Source: JADJTT01 sp049306275
GTDB taxonomy: Bacteria; Bacteroidota; Bacteroidia; Chitinophagales; Saprospiraceae
Length of the DNA: 64,000 nt
NCBI GenBank assembly: GCA_049306275.1
Contig: JBAQQB010000138.1
Coordinates: 1-64,000, forward strand
Reading direction: 5' to 3'
This document shows, in pieces, positions 9,791 to 18,633 of this stretch. Made by a program: the position numbers and the translations under genes. The notes beneath the pieces are model-generated. The model had not been told where the DNA came from, ran no database searches, and saw nothing but the letters and a program-made list of their open reading frames with translations. Each line of letters starts with the position of its first letter. The stretch's first letter is position 1.

Positions 9791-12700
9791 ATGAACCTGC
9801 TTCTTGTCTCCCTCCTATCCCTCCTCGCCTGGCGTTTTATTGGAAAAATCACGATCCCCTGGATTCGAAATAAAGCGTTCAACAAGAGCCAATTTTCAGC
9901 GGTCACAAAGGTCAGTTGGATCGCGGTTATGTCGTATGTTCAGAAGTTCTTTCTCGTCGCTGCTTTCGTCTATGGAGTAATATGGCTCTTTCTGGCTGTC
10001 ATGAATGTCACGGCGAAGGTGTTCAGCGGCTCGGAACGGATCGTTTCAGGTTTCTTCAGCTTCTTGATTACCTTCAACCAGTGGATTGACGGCGTCAACG
10101 CCAACAAGACCCTCCCCGTTCTTATCATCCTGAGTATCATATTCATCGTGCTGATCGTTCGAAATGCGCAGCACTTTACTTTATCTGTTTACAGCAAGCT
10201 CTCAAAGGACTATGACGAGGCTAAGTCGTCAAATTTGGAAAACACTCCCGAAATGGACGAATTAGATCAGTACCTCGCCAATGCAAGGGAGGAATTGGAT
10301 CGTTTCCGCTCGATGCCAATTGATATGGATGTGCCAGGAAATTTGGAAAGGCACAATGAATTCTCCGACAGTCTGAACAAGCTAATTTCTTCTCTGGAAA
10401 CCCGCAGGAAAGAGTTGGAAGCCAACAGAAGGGATGCTGAGATCAAAAGCCGCATTTTACCTGAGATGGAAAAAGAGGCAAAGGAGAAAAAACCCGCGGG
10501 TTCTTCCTGGAAGGAAAAACTTCTCGTCTTTTTCACGAGCGAAGGGCTGGTTAAAACCATCTACAATACCAGTAAATCTCTGGGAACAGTTGGGGCCGCG
10601 ATGATCTTCCTCACTTTTCTTGTCGCCTCAAAATCGATTATCGCCTCCGACACCATACGGGTAGCGCAGGAAATTGCCCATCTGGAGCTGACTCTCCGGC
10701 AAAAGGAACTGGACGAAAATTGGGAAAAAGCGCTAAACCAGGATGTTCCGCAGGAAGAAGCGGAAGAATTAACCGATGACAGCGACGAATGGACGGAGGA
10801 GGACGAAGAGGCCCTTGATTTTTTCGCTCAGGAATTCGAAGATGCCATCGGAGACCAATTGGCCGAGGACATCGGCCCCATCAATCCGGTTACGGCTTTC
10901 CGCTTCAGGGCGAACGCCATCAAGGAACACGTGATAAGGACCTTTGCCTATAACAACGGGCAGCTGAGGGCCGGTTACGAAGTCGTAGAACAGGGAGCCA
11001 GGATGCCTCACGATGTTCCCGATCAGGCCTTTTCCAAAAAGTATAGCAAGACCTACTCCGAAAAAGTCACCAAAAAAGGACCTTCCACTTCGTTCGGGAA
11101 GGAGTTTAAGGATAAGCTCAAAAAAGAGGTCAAGTCCAACAAATCCATTCGCCAAAAATTCAGAAATAGCTATAAGGCCGCGGTGAAATCCTTCAGCACC
11201 CCGGCGACCCCAAAGAGCGTTTTCCACATGATATTCAGCCAGTCTATTGAGGGAGTAACCGCAGGCATTATTCCGGAGGGAAGCTTTGAGGGAAAAATGG
11301 CCGAAGATTTCCTCAACAAGACCGGAGAAAAAACATACAAAGCCTGGGTAGAGGTAAAGATGAGCCAGTTCACCGACGACCTCATCCACCGCTCCTGCGG
11401 AGAGGCCGTGGAAAACGTCGCAAAGGCAAGCACGCCGGCAGAGAAATTCGTGGCTTACGCCATGCAGGACATGGAATTTCCTCCTGTCGAAAAAATCGCC
11501 GTTGATCTCTCCAAGTATCCACCCACCGTCGAGCACCAGCCGCTGAGCTCCTCTCAGGTCAACAACTCCAAGACCGCGATTAAAAACCTGGCCAAGACCG
11601 TTCCCGACGGCAAACCTTCCGTCTTTGCCGAAGCCGTCACCGATTTCAAATACTATTTCCCGGGCCAACCGGGTATGGACCTGGAATCCGCGGCGGCTGA
11701 GCTCATGACGCCTACGGGAGGAGGCCCGGATAAACCGCGTGGGGGCGCTCCCGGTACCTCAACCAAACCTGCCTCCAAACCTGGAGTCGGCGGGGGACGC
11801 CGCCTCGCATCTTCAAGTCCAGACGTGAGAGCGCGAAGCTTCACTGCCCTGAAAGGATTCAGACGGATCGGAGGGGTGCTCATCGGGCATGAGCCTTCCA
11901 ATGAGGGTGAAACCGGCGTCCACTTCAAGGATATTTCCTGGACAAACCTGGGAAATCAATTGGAGATCTTCCTGCACAGGGCTGATGGCAAGGTCCTCTC
12001 CGCGGGTATCTACGACAAGGATATCGTGCACCAGGCCCTGGTGTATGTCGCTGACGGCCGCTTGATCACCGTGACGATGGTTACCGGTAAACCGCTGCCA
12101 TTTCTGAAAATCCTCCCGCATCCGGCTCTGGCAGATACCGACCTGGGCTGCAAAGCGATCGGACTCGACCGGCTCGTCGACAAGTACGCGGGGCTAGAGA
12201 ACGACCCCATAATCGAGAAAGCCCTGTCGTCATTCCAATACCAGAACATGCTGTACACCTACGCCTGCCTGAAAGCGGCCGCCAATGAAAGCATAGCCAA
12301 CCAGTATCAACTCGCAGGCTATATAACTGAAATGGAAATAAATATTGAGGCAGAATGGAGCAAAATATATGCAGCCCTGGACGGAGGTCTTGTACTTAAC
12401 GACAGGAGCCAATCTCACCTGATTACCAAGCCGGAATACTATGACAACCAGATCGTTCAGTTGATCAGAGCCGCGCTCAGGAAATCCGGCGGCGACCTGG
12501 AAACATTCCTGAATTCCATGGAAAACGCGGAAGCTGATGGCGACCTCGATTCCCTGCTCAAGGTCCAATCCGAACAATGGTCAGGGGTAAGGGAACTGCC
12601 CTACGAAATAGACGCTGATCTGTCTTTCCTGAGGCCCAGACCAGGCCATAATCCCCATCTCTACCCGCTGAGCTTCATCCGGCAGATTGCCTTCAACCCC

Positions 12701-13123
12701 ACCAGTTTCAGCGATGACGACTCCTATTCAGAACAGATCGACGAAGAACCCTGGGAATTCCCCATGCTGAAAAATAAGGGCACGATAGAAAACAAGATTT
12801 GGGAGGGCGTCCAATCAAACAGCGCCGACATGCTGGTCCTGGAACGAATGAAATCATTTACCCTGATGCAAAGGGTCTTCCGGGCCGCCATAAGCGGTGA
12901 TCTGGGCCTGGAATTTCCCGTTGAAAAACTCGCTACCCTGGCAGATGAGACCCGGGCATTTGTAAAAGATGTGCCGACGCCGACCTGGAACTCGAGCGGA
13001 ATGACCTGGAGTGACCTTTCTTACCAGGTGAGTGAATTGACGACAGAGCAAAAAGATGCCTTCCATCTACTCTGGACCTCTCAGGATGTGGAAAATCCGA
13101 AAAATTTACGCCCCTGTAACTAG
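9791..13123 (+). CDS. Multi-pass membrane protein of unknown function (1110 aa)
   Basis: I do not recognise the family. Four hydrophobic segments are visible at about residues 1-20, 46-72, 107-124 and 261-283. Between the third and fourth is a charged, coiled-coil-like stretch (about 130-230). A very acidic segment follows (about 320-358, rich in EE and DD). A large soluble region continues to a Gly/Pro/Ser-rich linker at about 641-672. A C-terminal domain of about 430 residues follows the linker. The layout suggests a membrane-anchored protein with two soluble modules. The next gene is 17 bp downstream, so they are likely co-transcribed and may act together. Its place ahead of a regulator and the injection-system operon suggests a sensing, anchoring or release role, but the sequence does not prove this. 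Confidence 0.8.
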   Translation: MNLLLVSLLSLLAWRFIGKITIPWIRNKAFNKSQFSAVTKVSWIAVMSYVQKFFLVAAFVYGVIWLFLAVMNVTAKVFSGSERIVSGFFSFLITFNQWIDGVNANKTLPVLIILSIIFIVLIVRNAQHFTLSVYSKLSKDYDEAKSSNLENTPEMDELDQYLANAREELDRFRSMPIDMDVPGNLERHNEFSDSLNKLISSLETRRKELEANRRDAEIKSRILPEMEKEAKEKKPAGSSWKEKLLVFFTSEGLVKTIYNTSKSLGTVGAAMIFLTFLVASKSIIASDTIRVAQEIAHLELTLRQKELDENWEKALNQDVPQEEAEELTDDSDEWTEEDEEALDFFAQEFEDAIGDQLAEDIGPINPVTAFRFRANAIKEHVIRTFAYNNGQLRAGYEVVEQGARMPHDVPDQAFSKKYSKTYSEKVTKKGPSTSFGKEFKDKLKKEVKSNKSIRQKFRNSYKAAVKSFSTPATPKSVFHMIFSQSIEGVTAGIIPEGSFEGKMAEDFLNKTGEKTYKAWVEVKMSQFTDDLIHRSCGEAVENVAKASTPAEKFVAYAMQDMEFPPVEKIAVDLSKYPPTVEHQPLSSSQVNNSKTAIKNLAKTVPDGKPSVFAEAVTDFKYYFPGQPGMDLESAAAELMTPTGGGPDKPRGGAPGTSTKPASKPGVGGGRRLASSSPDVRARSFTALKGFRRIGGVLIGHEPSNEGETGVHFKDISWTNLGNQLEIFLHRADGKVLSAGIYDKDIVHQALVYVADGRLITVTMVTGKPLPFLKILPHPALADTDLGCKAIGLDRLVDKYAGLENDPIIEKALSSFQYQNMLYTYACLKAAANESIANQYQLAGYITEMEINIEAEWSKIYAALDGGLVLNDRSQSHLITKPEYYDNQIVQLIRAALRKSGGDLETFLNSMENAEADGDLDSLLKVQSEQWSGVRELPYEIDADLSFLRPRPGHNPHLYPLSFIRQIAFNPTSFSDDDSYSEQIDEEPWEFPMLKNKGTIENKIWEGVQSNSADMLVLERMKSFTLMQRVFRAAISGDLGLEFPVEKLATLADETRAFVKDVPTPTWNSSGMTWSDLSYQVSELTTEQKDAFHLLWTSQDVENPKNLRPCN

Positions 13124-13140
13124 GCCAATACTTAAGAACG

Positions 13141-13941
13141 ATGGAGATTTCCGGGATCAGGGATTTGGTTATCAACAACAAGATAGATCGCGCATTCGAG
13201 TTATTGCTCGATATGGCGCCTGAAGATCTGACGAACGATGTGGCGCTTCTCAATTCTCAATTCAACCATTGGGAGAAGCATGCCCGGCTCAATTTGGGTC
13301 CGCCCGTCGAAGAGCGGAACCGGATTGTCTACGCTACCCTCCACATCGTCAGCCAGATTGAAAAGGAATCAAAATCGGGGCTGGCGGCGAAAAGGCTACA
13401 ATCGCTTGCCGAGGTGGAAAACGATCTGGCAAAGGGATACGAAAAGCTCGTATCCCTCCGGAGCAAAGGAGCAGTCGACCTGTTCATGACCTGGTTGATG
13501 AAACAGCGTCCATCGGTTTTTCAGAACCTGGTAGAGGAAGAGAAAAAATCGGGCAAGGCATCAAGCTTTGTGCATGCACTATCCGGCATCGGTCTGTCCG
13601 GTTTTATCAACGAATACCGGCTGGACACTTCTCCGGAACAGGTGGCCAACTACCTGGCCGGCAAAAACAGCGAGATCCCCGGTTTTTTCTCCGGCTGGCT
13701 GGAATACAGCGGTTATCGCGAAAAATTTGCCGCCGATTTGGAACAAGAAATTCAAAAGTACCAACGCCGCCACCAATCATTGCTGAAAGCAGGCGTGGTG
13801 GGAGCAGTGTTGGGAACCGCATTGTTCCAGGTGTTTGAGCGCAGCATGGACAAAGTGATCCAGCTACACGAAACGAGTTTGGTTGTCAATGGAGAACCTG
13901 AATGGAAAAGCGATTCAGACGACGATGACGACGACGATTAG
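13141..13941 (+). CDS. Unknown helical protein with poly-Asp tail (266 aa)
   Basis: No recognised family. The protein is mostly helical and charged. It has one short Gly/Ala-rich hydrophobic segment near residues 213-233 that could be a membrane-associated helix or re-entrant loop. It ends in a run of seven aspartates preceded by SDSD. It lies 17 bp after the large membrane protein gene and 35 bp before the LytTR regulator, so the three probably form one unit. An acidic tail next to a protein with an acidic internal segment hints at cation or basic-partner binding, which is inference only. Confidence 0.75.
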   Translation: MEISGIRDLVINNKIDRAFELLLDMAPEDLTNDVALLNSQFNHWEKHARLNLGPPVEERNRIVYATLHIVSQIEKESKSGLAAKRLQSLAEVENDLAKGYEKLVSLRSKGAVDLFMTWLMKQRPSVFQNLVEEEKKSGKASSFVHALSGIGLSGFINEYRLDTSPEQVANYLAGKNSEIPGFFSGWLEYSGYREKFAADLEQEIQKYQRRHQSLLKAGVVGAVLGTALFQVFERSMDKVIQLHETSLVVNGEPEWKSDSDDDDDDD

Positions 13942-13976
13942 CCCCAGCCCCCAAAATTTCTCAAAAACCAAATATT

Positions 13977-14708
13977 ATGATCCCCGCTATCATCCTGGAA
14001 AACAATAGCCAACAACGGGGTAATTTCGAATCCCGTTTGAAAAAACTCTGCCCCTACCTGAAATTCCCCAAAATGCCCGGGATGGGGGAAGCATTGACAA
14101 TGCTAAAGGAAGAGACCGAGCCAGTTATGGTGTTCTGGGATCCGGCCTCCATCAAAAAACACGAAGAGATCGACAGGTCGAAAAATGTTTTCATCTGCGT
14201 TTCCGATTCTTATGAATATGTCGACATTGCCATCGAATGGAGGGTGGCGGGTTATCTGCTGAAGCCCGTTGAGGAAACCAAGCTCGTCCAGGCCGTTGAA
14301 TGCGCCAGGGCTATTATTGATGAGCGAAAAACCAGCCGGGAACAAACACAGCTGGTGAAGAAACTTCTCCTGAAAAAGGAAAAAGACAGCTTGATTGGAA
14401 TTCCCACCATTGAAGGCGCCGAGATACTGAAGGCCGATGAAATCATCCGTTGTGAAGGTTTGCAAAAATGCACCCGCATCGTAACGCATTCAAAAAAAGA
14501 CATCATCAGCGCCTATAATATCGGGGAATTCAAAAAGCTCCTTTGTCCCTTCGGGAATTTTTTCTCCCCACACCGCTCCCACCTCATTAATATGTGGTAT
14601 GTCAGGGCATTCAAAAAAGCCGGGGTCATTGTCATGAACGACGGATCGACCGTGCCCATCACCTGCGAGAATAAAAAGCCCTTTCTGACCTACATCACCT
14701 CCATTTAG
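13977..14708 (+). CDS. LytTR-family response regulator
   Basis: This is a two-domain cytoplasmic DNA-binding regulator of the AlgR/LytR type. Residues 1-about 115 resemble a receiver domain: Asp55 (in VFWDP) lies at the phosphoacceptor position and Lys96 (in LLKP) at the conserved lysine. The usual N-terminal acidic pair is replaced by Glu-Asn (IILEN), so metal binding and phosphorylation may be altered. Residues about 140-243 are a LytTR domain, with the typical SPHRSHLIN segment and the NDGSTVPI strand near the end. No histidine kinase is encoded in the window. Position immediately upstream of the injection-system genes suggests it controls them, but no binding repeats were identified. Confidence 0.85.
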   Translation: MIPAIILENNSQQRGNFESRLKKLCPYLKFPKMPGMGEALTMLKEETEPVMVFWDPASIKKHEEIDRSKNVFICVSDSYEYVDIAIEWRVAGYLLKPVEETKLVQAVECARAIIDERKTSREQTQLVKKLLLKKEKDSLIGIPTIEGAEILKADEIIRCEGLQKCTRIVTHSKKDIISAYNIGEFKKLLCPFGNFFSPHRSHLINMWYVRAFKKAGVIVMNDGSTVPITCENKKPFLTYITSI

Positions 14709-14710
14709 AC

Positions 14711-14736
14711 AGCCCTTCATCTAATGAAAAAGGGCT
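14711..14736 (+). terminator. Possible hairpin (attenuator) after the regulator
   Basis: AGCCCTTCAT and ATGAAAAAGGGCT can pair with a CTA loop and a three-base bulge. The hairpin starts two bases after the regulator's stop codon. No U-tract follows, so termination would be partial at best; it may act as an attenuator or processing site between the regulator and the downstream operon. Confidence 0.3.
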
Positions 14737-14844
14737 AATCTCCGACCAGGGCCGGGCTACCTCCAACAGCCTTTGCCAGTACACCTTCTTTTTCCCAATT
14801 TTGGAAGGAGTCTTTTTCCATGCCGTTCTCACCGAAGCATTCCA

Positions 14845-15192
14845 ATGTGCCTGAAGATCAAAAAAATCATTCTCATCGGAAAAGAGGATCGGGAAACCGG
14901 CGATGCGGAAGAAGGTGACGACACCAATGTAGATGTCGTTGCGCTCGTCGACGAAGAGAACGAGATGGGAAAACCACAAACGGTAAAATATCTGGCTTCT
15001 TTTTTCAGCTACGGAAGTATTCAAAAGTTGGCAATGAAAAACAAAGCGACAGGCGATTTTTTGCACGGCGCTTATTTCCATGCCCCCAATATGATCCTGA
15101 TCGATCGTTGCTCAGCGTCCCTGATAAGAAAAGTGGTAGATCAACTGATCCGTGAAGGTGAATTCGAAGCGATTTTCAAACGTGCCGACTGA
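14845..15192 (+). CDS. Small unknown protein (115 aa)
   Basis: No recognised family. I chose the ATG at 14845; an in-frame TTG at 14773 would add 24 residues with a Phe/Pro/Arg composition that does not look conserved. The protein starts with a beta strand (KIKKIILIG), has an acidic loop, then a helical C-terminal half ending KRAD. The gap from the regulator is about 136 bp. The next gene, the tail terminator, follows after 32 bp. It could belong to either the regulatory module or the injection-system operon. Confidence 0.55.
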   Translation: MCLKIKKIILIGKEDRETGDAEEGDDTNVDVVALVDEENEMGKPQTVKYLASFFSYGSIQKLAMKNKATGDFLHGAYFHAPNMILIDRCSASLIRKVVDQLIREGEFEAIFKRAD

Positions 15193-15224
15193 CTAAGTAA
15201 TTTAATCAAACAACCCTGTTATTC

Positions 15225-15842
15225 ATGATCCACGACGCCCTCAGACTGATCAGGGAAGAACTCCAGGACTATATCAACGCCAATCAGGAGAGCGGTGAGC
15301 CGGCTACAGAGGTGGTTCTTCGGAATATCGGCATGCTCGATAGCGATAGCGCCGATCTCGACGACCGCCTGGTCATCACCCTGGTCAATATAGAGGAAGA
15401 GCGGACACTGAAGAACATTCCCTCCTTTCAAAAAAACAACAACTCGAATACCGTCACATACCAGAACGCGCCGGTTCACCTCAATTTATACGTGTTGTTT
15501 TCAGCAAACTTTGTTTCAGGTTCCGAGCCTTATGAGATGGCACTGCTTAGGCTCTCCCATGTCATCCGTTTTTTCCAAATGAAAAACGTATTCACCATAC
15601 AAACGTCGACCGACAACGCCTTTTTGAATTCAGTATTCGACCCGGGGAGAAACCAGATCAAAATTATTCTCAACCTCTATTCCATGACCTTCGAGCAATT
15701 GAACCATCTGTGGGGCTCGCTGGGTGGAAAACAGGTTCCATCCGCGATGTACCGCTGCTGGCTCGTCGAGCTTCAGGACGACAAGTTGTCGAAATCGGGG
15801 GCTTTGATCGAGGAAATCAAGTCGCAGGAAAAAATAAACTAA
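15225..15842 (+). CDS. eCIS tail terminator/cap protein (DUF4255, Afp16/Pvc16-like)
   Basis: The 205-aa sequence has the DUF4255 layout: an N-terminal helix (MIHDALRLIREEL), a central block with LVNIEEER and a VHLNLYVLFSANF strand, and a C-terminal region around NLYSMTFEQLNHLWGSLGG. In Afp/PVC particles this family closes the distal end of the tube and sheath. Length is normal for the family. It is the first structural gene here, whereas in the Serratia and Photorhabdus clusters the Afp16 homologue lies near the end. The following gene begins 8 bp downstream. Confidence 0.85.
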   Translation: MIHDALRLIREELQDYINANQESGEPATEVVLRNIGMLDSDSADLDDRLVITLVNIEEERTLKNIPSFQKNNNSNTVTYQNAPVHLNLYVLFSANFVSGSEPYEMALLRLSHVIRFFQMKNVFTIQTSTDNAFLNSVFDPGRNQIKIILNLYSMTFEQLNHLWGSLGGKQVPSAMYRCWLVELQDDKLSKSGALIEEIKSQEKIN

Positions 15843-15850
15843 GCATCGGC

Positions 15851-17161
15851 ATGGCCTTTTTGACAAAATATGCCAGGTTGTTTGAGGTCCGCATCCTCCA
15901 CGGCTTTTATCTCGATAAAGGCGTGGAAAAGAATTTTTTTCAACTTGACGATAATGACCCTGAAGACCTGAAATTCAAAACCGCCGCGATGAAGCGATAT
16001 GACCTGCTGCCATCCGATCTGGTCATTGAGCCCACCCCGCATTGCAGGAAACTTTTGCGCCAGCACAGGATGGTGTTCCGCCAACTGCCCACCGGTTTTA
16101 TTGTCGGCATCGAAGTAAAGGAAGAGGAATTGCCAACCGGGGATATTGCCTTCCGCCCCGTGACCCAACCGGAGCCGCCGGTGCGGTTCCAGTTCAATAT
16201 CAAAGCGACCAACCGCAATTGGGCCAATTTCTCGGCATTCCGGCTCAGACCCAACGTGCCCGCGAAGTTTTACTTCTCCAACCATGAAGAAACTGGCAAT
16301 ATCTCGCCCCCCTCCCTTTCCCTGCCCCCCGGTCAACGCTTCGCCCGGTTTCATGAAATGGGCGAACTGGTTTACGACTCCGGCACCGGGCAGCTTCTGG
16401 AATCCGTCACTGGAGCTTCTGACAGCGCTCTCATAACTTCCAATCCTCCCTGGCGCTCCGTGATCGATTTCCGTTTTGCCACCTACCGCGACCAGCAACT
16501 GCTGCCTTCCCGTTTCGTTTATACATTCACGCCAGGAAGCGGGCAATCCATATCAAGCGCCGAATTCGTGCTGAGCACCCCTGCCGAGCCCAACGTAGCT
16601 ACCATCAACACGAGCGGCACGGGTCCCTTTCTGGAATACCCGCTCAACTTCAACACCCTTGGCGTGGCGCCAGGGCGGTACACCCTGACAGTCAACGGAA
16701 CGCCCGCCTACCAGGAGGTCAAAAGTATTCTCATCGACGACGAACTTTACGCATCCGATGTAATGGCGGTTGTCTCCATCGGACAGGAAGAAGGGTTGCC
16801 AGACAACCTCAAACTGTTCGAAGACGATGGCACCCTGCGCAGGGTAGGCGGCGTGACGCAATACCCCGTGTTTGAACTCCGGTTCAAGGCCCGGATCACT
16901 TATTGGCGGTATTTCCAGCACCCAAACCAAACTGCGGCGCTGCCGGCGCCTCCCCCCGGTTTCGATGTCTCGCCCCCGGCCAGTCCAAACGGTCCTTTGG
17001 TGACCTATCTACCCATCCCGATCACCAAATCGGGATCCAGGGTCAAGTTCAGCAACGATATGATGCTGCCCAACCCTTCCAATTTGATGGTCATGCCGGA
17101 TCCGGCCGATCCGGAGCGAAGGCATTTCTCGGATATCTACCTGGATAAAATAACATTATAG
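15851..17161 (+). CDS. Unknown eCIS-associated protein (436 aa)
   Basis: No recognised family. The open frame extends upstream into the DUF4255 gene, but the ATG at 15851 (MAFLTKYARLF) is the sensible start because it lies 8 bp after that gene's stop. The N-terminal third has a FEVRILHGFYLDKG segment and strands; the middle and C-terminal parts read as beta-sandwich-like, Pro- and Gly-rich domains. It sits between the tail terminator and the sheath gene with short spacing, so a structural role, for example in the cap or sheath end, is likely. That role is inferred from position only. Confidence 0.65.
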   Translation: MAFLTKYARLFEVRILHGFYLDKGVEKNFFQLDDNDPEDLKFKTAAMKRYDLLPSDLVIEPTPHCRKLLRQHRMVFRQLPTGFIVGIEVKEEELPTGDIAFRPVTQPEPPVRFQFNIKATNRNWANFSAFRLRPNVPAKFYFSNHEETGNISPPSLSLPPGQRFARFHEMGELVYDSGTGQLLESVTGASDSALITSNPPWRSVIDFRFATYRDQQLLPSRFVYTFTPGSGQSISSAEFVLSTPAEPNVATINTSGTGPFLEYPLNFNTLGVAPGRYTLTVNGTPAYQEVKSILIDDELYASDVMAVVSIGQEEGLPDNLKLFEDDGTLRRVGGVTQYPVFELRFKARITYWRYFQHPNQTAALPAPPPGFDVSPPASPNGPLVTYLPIPITKSGSRVKFSNDMMLPNPSNLMVMPDPADPERRHFSDIYLDKITL

Positions 17162-17198
17162 CCAGTGATTTACAAAAACCTCTAAATCGAATACCATC

Positions 17199-18590
17199 AT
17201 GCCTAGTACGCAAAACCTTAAGACGCCCGGGGTATATGTCGAAGAGATCAGCATATTTCCACCATCTGTCGCCCAGGTGGAAACAGCCATTCCCGCCTTC
17301 ATCGGCTATACCCAAATGGCCAAGCGCAAGGAAACGGACGACCTGCGAATGACTCCCCACCGGATAACTTCCATCCTGGAATACGAGCAGTTTTTCGGCC
17401 AAGCCCCAAACGAGACCGGCATAACCGTTACAATAGACACTACCGCGCAACCCGTATCGGTGCAGGGCAAGATCGGCGCTACCTCCCCCTACAAAATGTA
17501 CTACGGCCTCCAGGCATTTTTCGCCAATGGCGGCGGCCCCTGCTATATCGTGTCGGTAGGCGACTATTCCGCTTCACCTGTCGTAGACAGGGCACTCCTT
17601 GAAGATGGCCTGGCAACAATCGAAAAAGTGGATGAGATTACCCTGATCCTGTTCCCGGACAGCCTCGGCATCACTTCTGCATCGGATTATTATGGCCTCC
17701 ACAAAGAGGCGCTCGATCAGTGTGAAAAGCTCCAGGACAGGTTCACAGTCATGGATATCTGGATAGACCCGGCAGACGATCAGGCCGACCATATCCAGAC
17801 AATGAGGGATACGCTGGCAGGAGATATCGATCAATTGAAGTATGGCGCCACCTATTACCCCCTGCTGGAGACAACCCTCGACCACCAATATGCCGAGGCG
17901 GGTGTAACCGTCACCATTGATGGCGCCGATACGCCCCTGAGCGATCTGAAGGGCTCCAATAATGCCCAATACAACCAGGCAAAAAATGCAATCAATCAAA
18001 TCCCTCTCATCCTCCCGGCATCGCCTGCGGTAGTAGGCGTATATGCCAGGATCGACGAAACCCGGGGCGTTTGGAAAGCCCCCGCCAACACCAATATCGA
18101 TCTGGTCATCAAACCCGTCCGCAAGATCAACGACCAGGATCAGGAAAACCTGAACGTTGACACTAGTGGCGGCAAGTCCGTCAACGCGATCCGGAGTTTC
18201 ACCGGGCGGGGGCCTGCCATGATCTGGGGCGCCAGAACGCTGGCCGGCAACGACAACGAGTGGCGCTACATCTCGGTACGCCGCTTTTTCAACATGGCCG
18301 AAGAGTCGATCAAAAAAGCAACCGTGCCCTTCGTCTTCGAACCCAACGACAAAAACACCTGGGTCAAGGTCAGGGCCATGATCGAAAACTTCCTGACCCT
18401 GCAATGGCGCGCCGGCGCGCTGGCCGGCCCGACGCCGGAGTCCGCCTTCTTCGTCAGGGTGGGACTTGGAGAAACCATGACCAGCCAGGACATCCTGGAG
18501 GGAAGGATGATCGTCGAGATCGGCATGGCCGTGGTACGCCCGGCAGAATTCATCATCCTGAGATTCTCGCACAAGATGCAGGAAGCCTGA
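17199..18590 (+). CDS. Contractile tail sheath protein (Afp2-4/Pvc2-4 type)
   Basis: This is the main sheath subunit, which forms the contractile outer cylinder. The N-terminus carries the sheath signature TPGVYVEEI, followed by the AIPAFIGYT strand. The C-terminal domain holds the RRFFNMAEESIKKAT and FLTLQWRAGALAG segments typical of the phage tail sheath family, and the protein ends in a strand (FIILRFSHKM) that would be the C-terminal linker arm. At 463 residues it has normal length. Only one sheath gene is present in the window, whereas Afp and PVC clusters carry three. A 43-bp gap separates it from the next gene. Confidence 0.95.
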   Translation: MPSTQNLKTPGVYVEEISIFPPSVAQVETAIPAFIGYTQMAKRKETDDLRMTPHRITSILEYEQFFGQAPNETGITVTIDTTAQPVSVQGKIGATSPYKMYYGLQAFFANGGGPCYIVSVGDYSASPVVDRALLEDGLATIEKVDEITLILFPDSLGITSASDYYGLHKEALDQCEKLQDRFTVMDIWIDPADDQADHIQTMRDTLAGDIDQLKYGATYYPLLETTLDHQYAEAGVTVTIDGADTPLSDLKGSNNAQYNQAKNAINQIPLILPASPAVVGVYARIDETRGVWKAPANTNIDLVIKPVRKINDQDQENLNVDTSGGKSVNAIRSFTGRGPAMIWGARTLAGNDNEWRYISVRRFFNMAEESIKKATVPFVFEPNDKNTWVKVRAMIENFLTLQWRAGALAGPTPESAFFVRVGLGETMTSQDILEGRMIVEIGMAVVRPAEFIILRFSHKMQEA

Positions 18591-18633
18591 TCGATCAGCC
18601 CATTTTCACTAAACCGGAAAATTTAACACCATT

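Noticed and set aside
14773..14844. TTG start for the small protein before the tail terminator
   Set aside because: It would add residues of unlikely composition; the ATG at 14845 gives a normal beta-strand start.
15710..15850. N-terminal extension of the 436-aa protein into the DUF4255 gene
   Set aside because: The extension overlaps the previous gene in another frame. A normal ATG lies 8 bp after that gene's stop.
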